DNA from: Trichobilharzia regenti
Taxonomy: Eukaryota > Platyhelminthes > Trematoda > Strigeidida > Schistosomatidae
Direction: 5' to 3'
NCBI GenBank assembly: GCA_944472135.2
Contig: OX235265.1
Span: forward strand, 60,213,112-60,277,111
DNA length: 64,000 bases
Below, piece by piece: positions 61,558 through 64,000 of this stretch. Numbering within the stretch: position 1 is the stretch's first letter; every line of letters begins with the position of its first letter. The notes under the pieces were generated by a model, which did not search any database, was not told the origin of the DNA, and saw only the letters and a list, made by a program, of their open reading frames with translations. Made by a program: the position numbers and the translations under genes.

Positions 61558-63794
61558 TAAAATGGTTAGTGTCTACCACAGAATGATGACTAACTAGATA
61601 ACTAACTTCTTTTCTCACTACCACTCATAACTTCCAGTGAACTTTATCTCCATTCAAGAAGCATTTCTCGTGATGTAGGTAATGACCTGGAAGGTATAAA
61701 ATGTCATAAATAGTAAAGATTCATAGCCTCGTGGATAAACTTGTTTCCCAGGTGATACAATGCAGTAATGTTTTCTGTTTTCGATGTTCACTTCTCACTA
61801 GCGTAAGGTTGGACAGATTGCACTTCTCCTCATAACACTCACCCATTATTAGGTAGTTTGTTATGTTCGCATAACTAAAGACAAAGCAGATCGATAAATC
61901 ATGAACGGATATTTTGTGTCTCTTCTGAAACCTCATCAACTAATCTATTAGTGTTGATGCTACCATCCAGATAAGCAAAGGTGATCAATGTTTCTAACAT
62001 TGCCACCAATTTTGAATAAAGCAAGAACAACAGTGGTTTGTGCAGAATAATATGGTACGATCATTTATTTCATTGGCTTCTCATCATCTGCTTATTTTGT
62101 TTAAACTTGAACTCCCTGTGTAAAAACTATATAAGCGCGATTATCTGAGCACTGTTCACTAATTGAGGGACCTTCTGTCAACTGACAAAATGTAAAATCT
62201 GCAAGTATGTTAAAACTTTTCTGTACGTAAACCTCATAATTTATTTAGGCTGTAAGTAGCTGATGAGAAGCTAACAAAATATATGATGGTACGATATCAC
62301 TCTGCACAAACCACTGTTGTTCTTCCTGTATTCAAATTCATCAAGGGGAATAAATCCATTGCCACCAATATCTTCAAACCAGGATCTGGTGTGAACCAGT
62401 CTCTTTTCACCCATCACCTCACTTTCAATAGGAGCAAAAGGCTTAACATAAATACTAAGAGTTTTGTTCAGCGTATTCAGAAGACTTCACATCCATTCTC
62501 ATTCTTCTAACTCTTCCTCAAACATGTGATGTGTTCTTAAATGATCGAAGTTGAGGACAATCACATTCATCAGTAAACTTAACTGCAAGTTGTGGAATAG
62601 ATGGTTATTATTACTAGTTCAGATGGAAACTGTCCTTAAGTTCTTGTGGGTCTATGCCAGTTTTCTTAGGTAGCCCTGATTAACAGTAACATATTTTCTC
62701 AGTAAACCATCCAAAGCCTAACAACAATGCAACATCTCTCTGTCAATGAAGCGATCTTAGACTTTACAAAAGTAATAAGTATCGAATGGCGGGAAATATA
62801 TTTGTATTCCAACACTTGTAAATGATTGGTTATCTGGTACTCTACCTCTTTGGGACAATCACTACCATGTCAAGCGATTCACTTTCTAAATCTGTCACCT
62901 GAAAATGGCAGGTAAAGCGTATTGCTTATTCATTTTGGTACACATGCGCTTCTAAATAATTACTCTAAAAGCAGTGATGGTCATATTTTACCGATCTTAT
63001 CAAAAAAACAACTTATATTAATGTAGTTTGTACGCGTCTACCATTATTACAACATCAGGGGCCATAAAAAGCGTTAATGTCTATCCTTGTATTTGAAGTT
63101 GATAATTGTCAAGATCATCTTACGTAATCCAACTTCAAGAAATGATCATTGTTGTTGGTTTGTTACTATGGTACACCTCAGATATCTTCAATATGTATAT
63201 ACGACCGGATCACCTTCCTTACCTGAATAACAGAATCATCTGCTGCTAGTATGAACATATATGATTGTTTTGTTACTTAAGTTAACGTGTCATCTTCTTG
63301 TAAAACTGTTCCATTTCACACAAATTACTCTCAGCAGGAGAGTAATCAAAGACTTCGAATGAATCTCCCCCATTGTGCTTATGGACACAATTGGTCATAT
63401 GTTATAAGACTACTGTTAATTGGGATCACCTAGAGCACCGAGTTCTTTGAATGCCATCCCTACATCAGAAATTACATGGGAACTATTATCCGCACAAACT
63501 GACACTCACAGAATCAATATCTTTAGGTGCAGTCAAACAGATGACTAGAGATTTATAAACGGGTCTCTAATGGAGTAAGTGATGGGCAGCCGAGTTTCGC
63601 ATTTTGTCAGTGATGAGATACTCCCTGTAGATCACACTTTGGAATACTTTGTTAAAATAACTAATAGGAAACTGAATTAATTTTTCCTCCACAAGGGAAC
63701 CGAGAGATATCTGATTAAAATTAGTCATGCTTGAACTCTACACGTTTTGCCCTTTATTCCCAAAACAAACAACAGAATTTTATGATCATAAAGT
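61558..63794. other. Unassigned
   Basis: About 2.2 kb with no repeat shared with the rest of the window and no convincing frame. Confidence 0.4.
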
Positions 63795-63874
63795 TAGTAG
63801 TTCTCTAACTGATATCAGCTCATGATAAAATCCTGTAAACAATCAATCAAATCCTTACAAACCAATACTTGAAT
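63795..63874 (+). mobile_element. SINE-C tail fragment
   Basis: GTTCTCTAACTGATATCAGC, CATGATAAAATCCTG, CCTTACAAACCAATACTTGA: the last 80 bases of SINE-C with its normal end. Head and core are missing. Confidence 0.75.
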
Positions 63875-64000
63875 ATCAATGAGATGCTCACTAGCGATTG
63901 GCCCTGTTCAGGTAAGTTCCAGTGGGAAGTGGTGACCAGTAAGAAACAGCCGGTAGGGCGTGAGAACATATACTCGCCAAATGCATTGGCTAGTGGTCGC

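Overview
This window is AT-rich, intron-rich animal DNA. It looks like the nuclear genome of a schistosome blood fluke, or a close relative. The evidence is a split neuronal-type syntaxin gene with very short 5' introns (47 and 53 bp) followed by multi-kilobase ones, and a dense mix of repeats that are characteristic of schistosomes. These include CR1-like and RTE/SR2-like non-LTR retrotransposons, Penelope-like elements with GIY-YIG endonucleases, tRNA-headed SINEs, and Sm-alpha-like retroposons carrying a hammerhead-ribozyme core. The species cannot be fixed from the sequence alone.

Layout. Positions 1-5800 are dominated by a CR1-like LINE on the + strand. Both of its ORFs are open: ORF1 has a C4HC3 PHD finger, and ORF2 has an APE-type endonuclease plus reverse transcriptase. 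A fragment of another PHD-type ORF1 lies antisense at the left edge, and a second, diverged copy of the 3' tail lies at 6.42-6.69 kb. From 10,538 to at least 48,313 runs one + strand gene for a syntaxin-1-class plasma-membrane Q-SNARE. Its exons total 267 codons (N-peptide, Habc domain, linker, SNARE motif). Its introns hold most of the repeats. The transmembrane exon is not confidently located; one weak candidate lies at 57,992-58,219. No other host gene is supported.

The most interesting signal is in the syntaxin gene. Exon 6 exists in two tandem versions, at 30,250-30,358 and 33,056-33,164. Each is exactly 109 nt with the same entry and exit phase, and each encodes the same part of the Habc Hc helix with quite different residues. 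Because 109 is not a multiple of three, including both would break the frame. They therefore look like mutually exclusive exons.

The mobile DNA has its own structure. A tRNA-headed SINE with a hammerhead-like core is repeatedly found as inverted pairs. One copy sits in a Penelope-like tail whose uninterrupted counterpart is present 20 kb away, which defines the SINE ends. A ~550-bp element is present in opposite orientations around syntaxin exons 4-8, each copy flanked by an 8-9 bp direct repeat. One SINE family ends in the same sequence as the RTE/SR2-like LINE fragments, which suggests a LINE/SINE partnership. A 314-bp unit has perfect 34-bp terminal inverted repeats.
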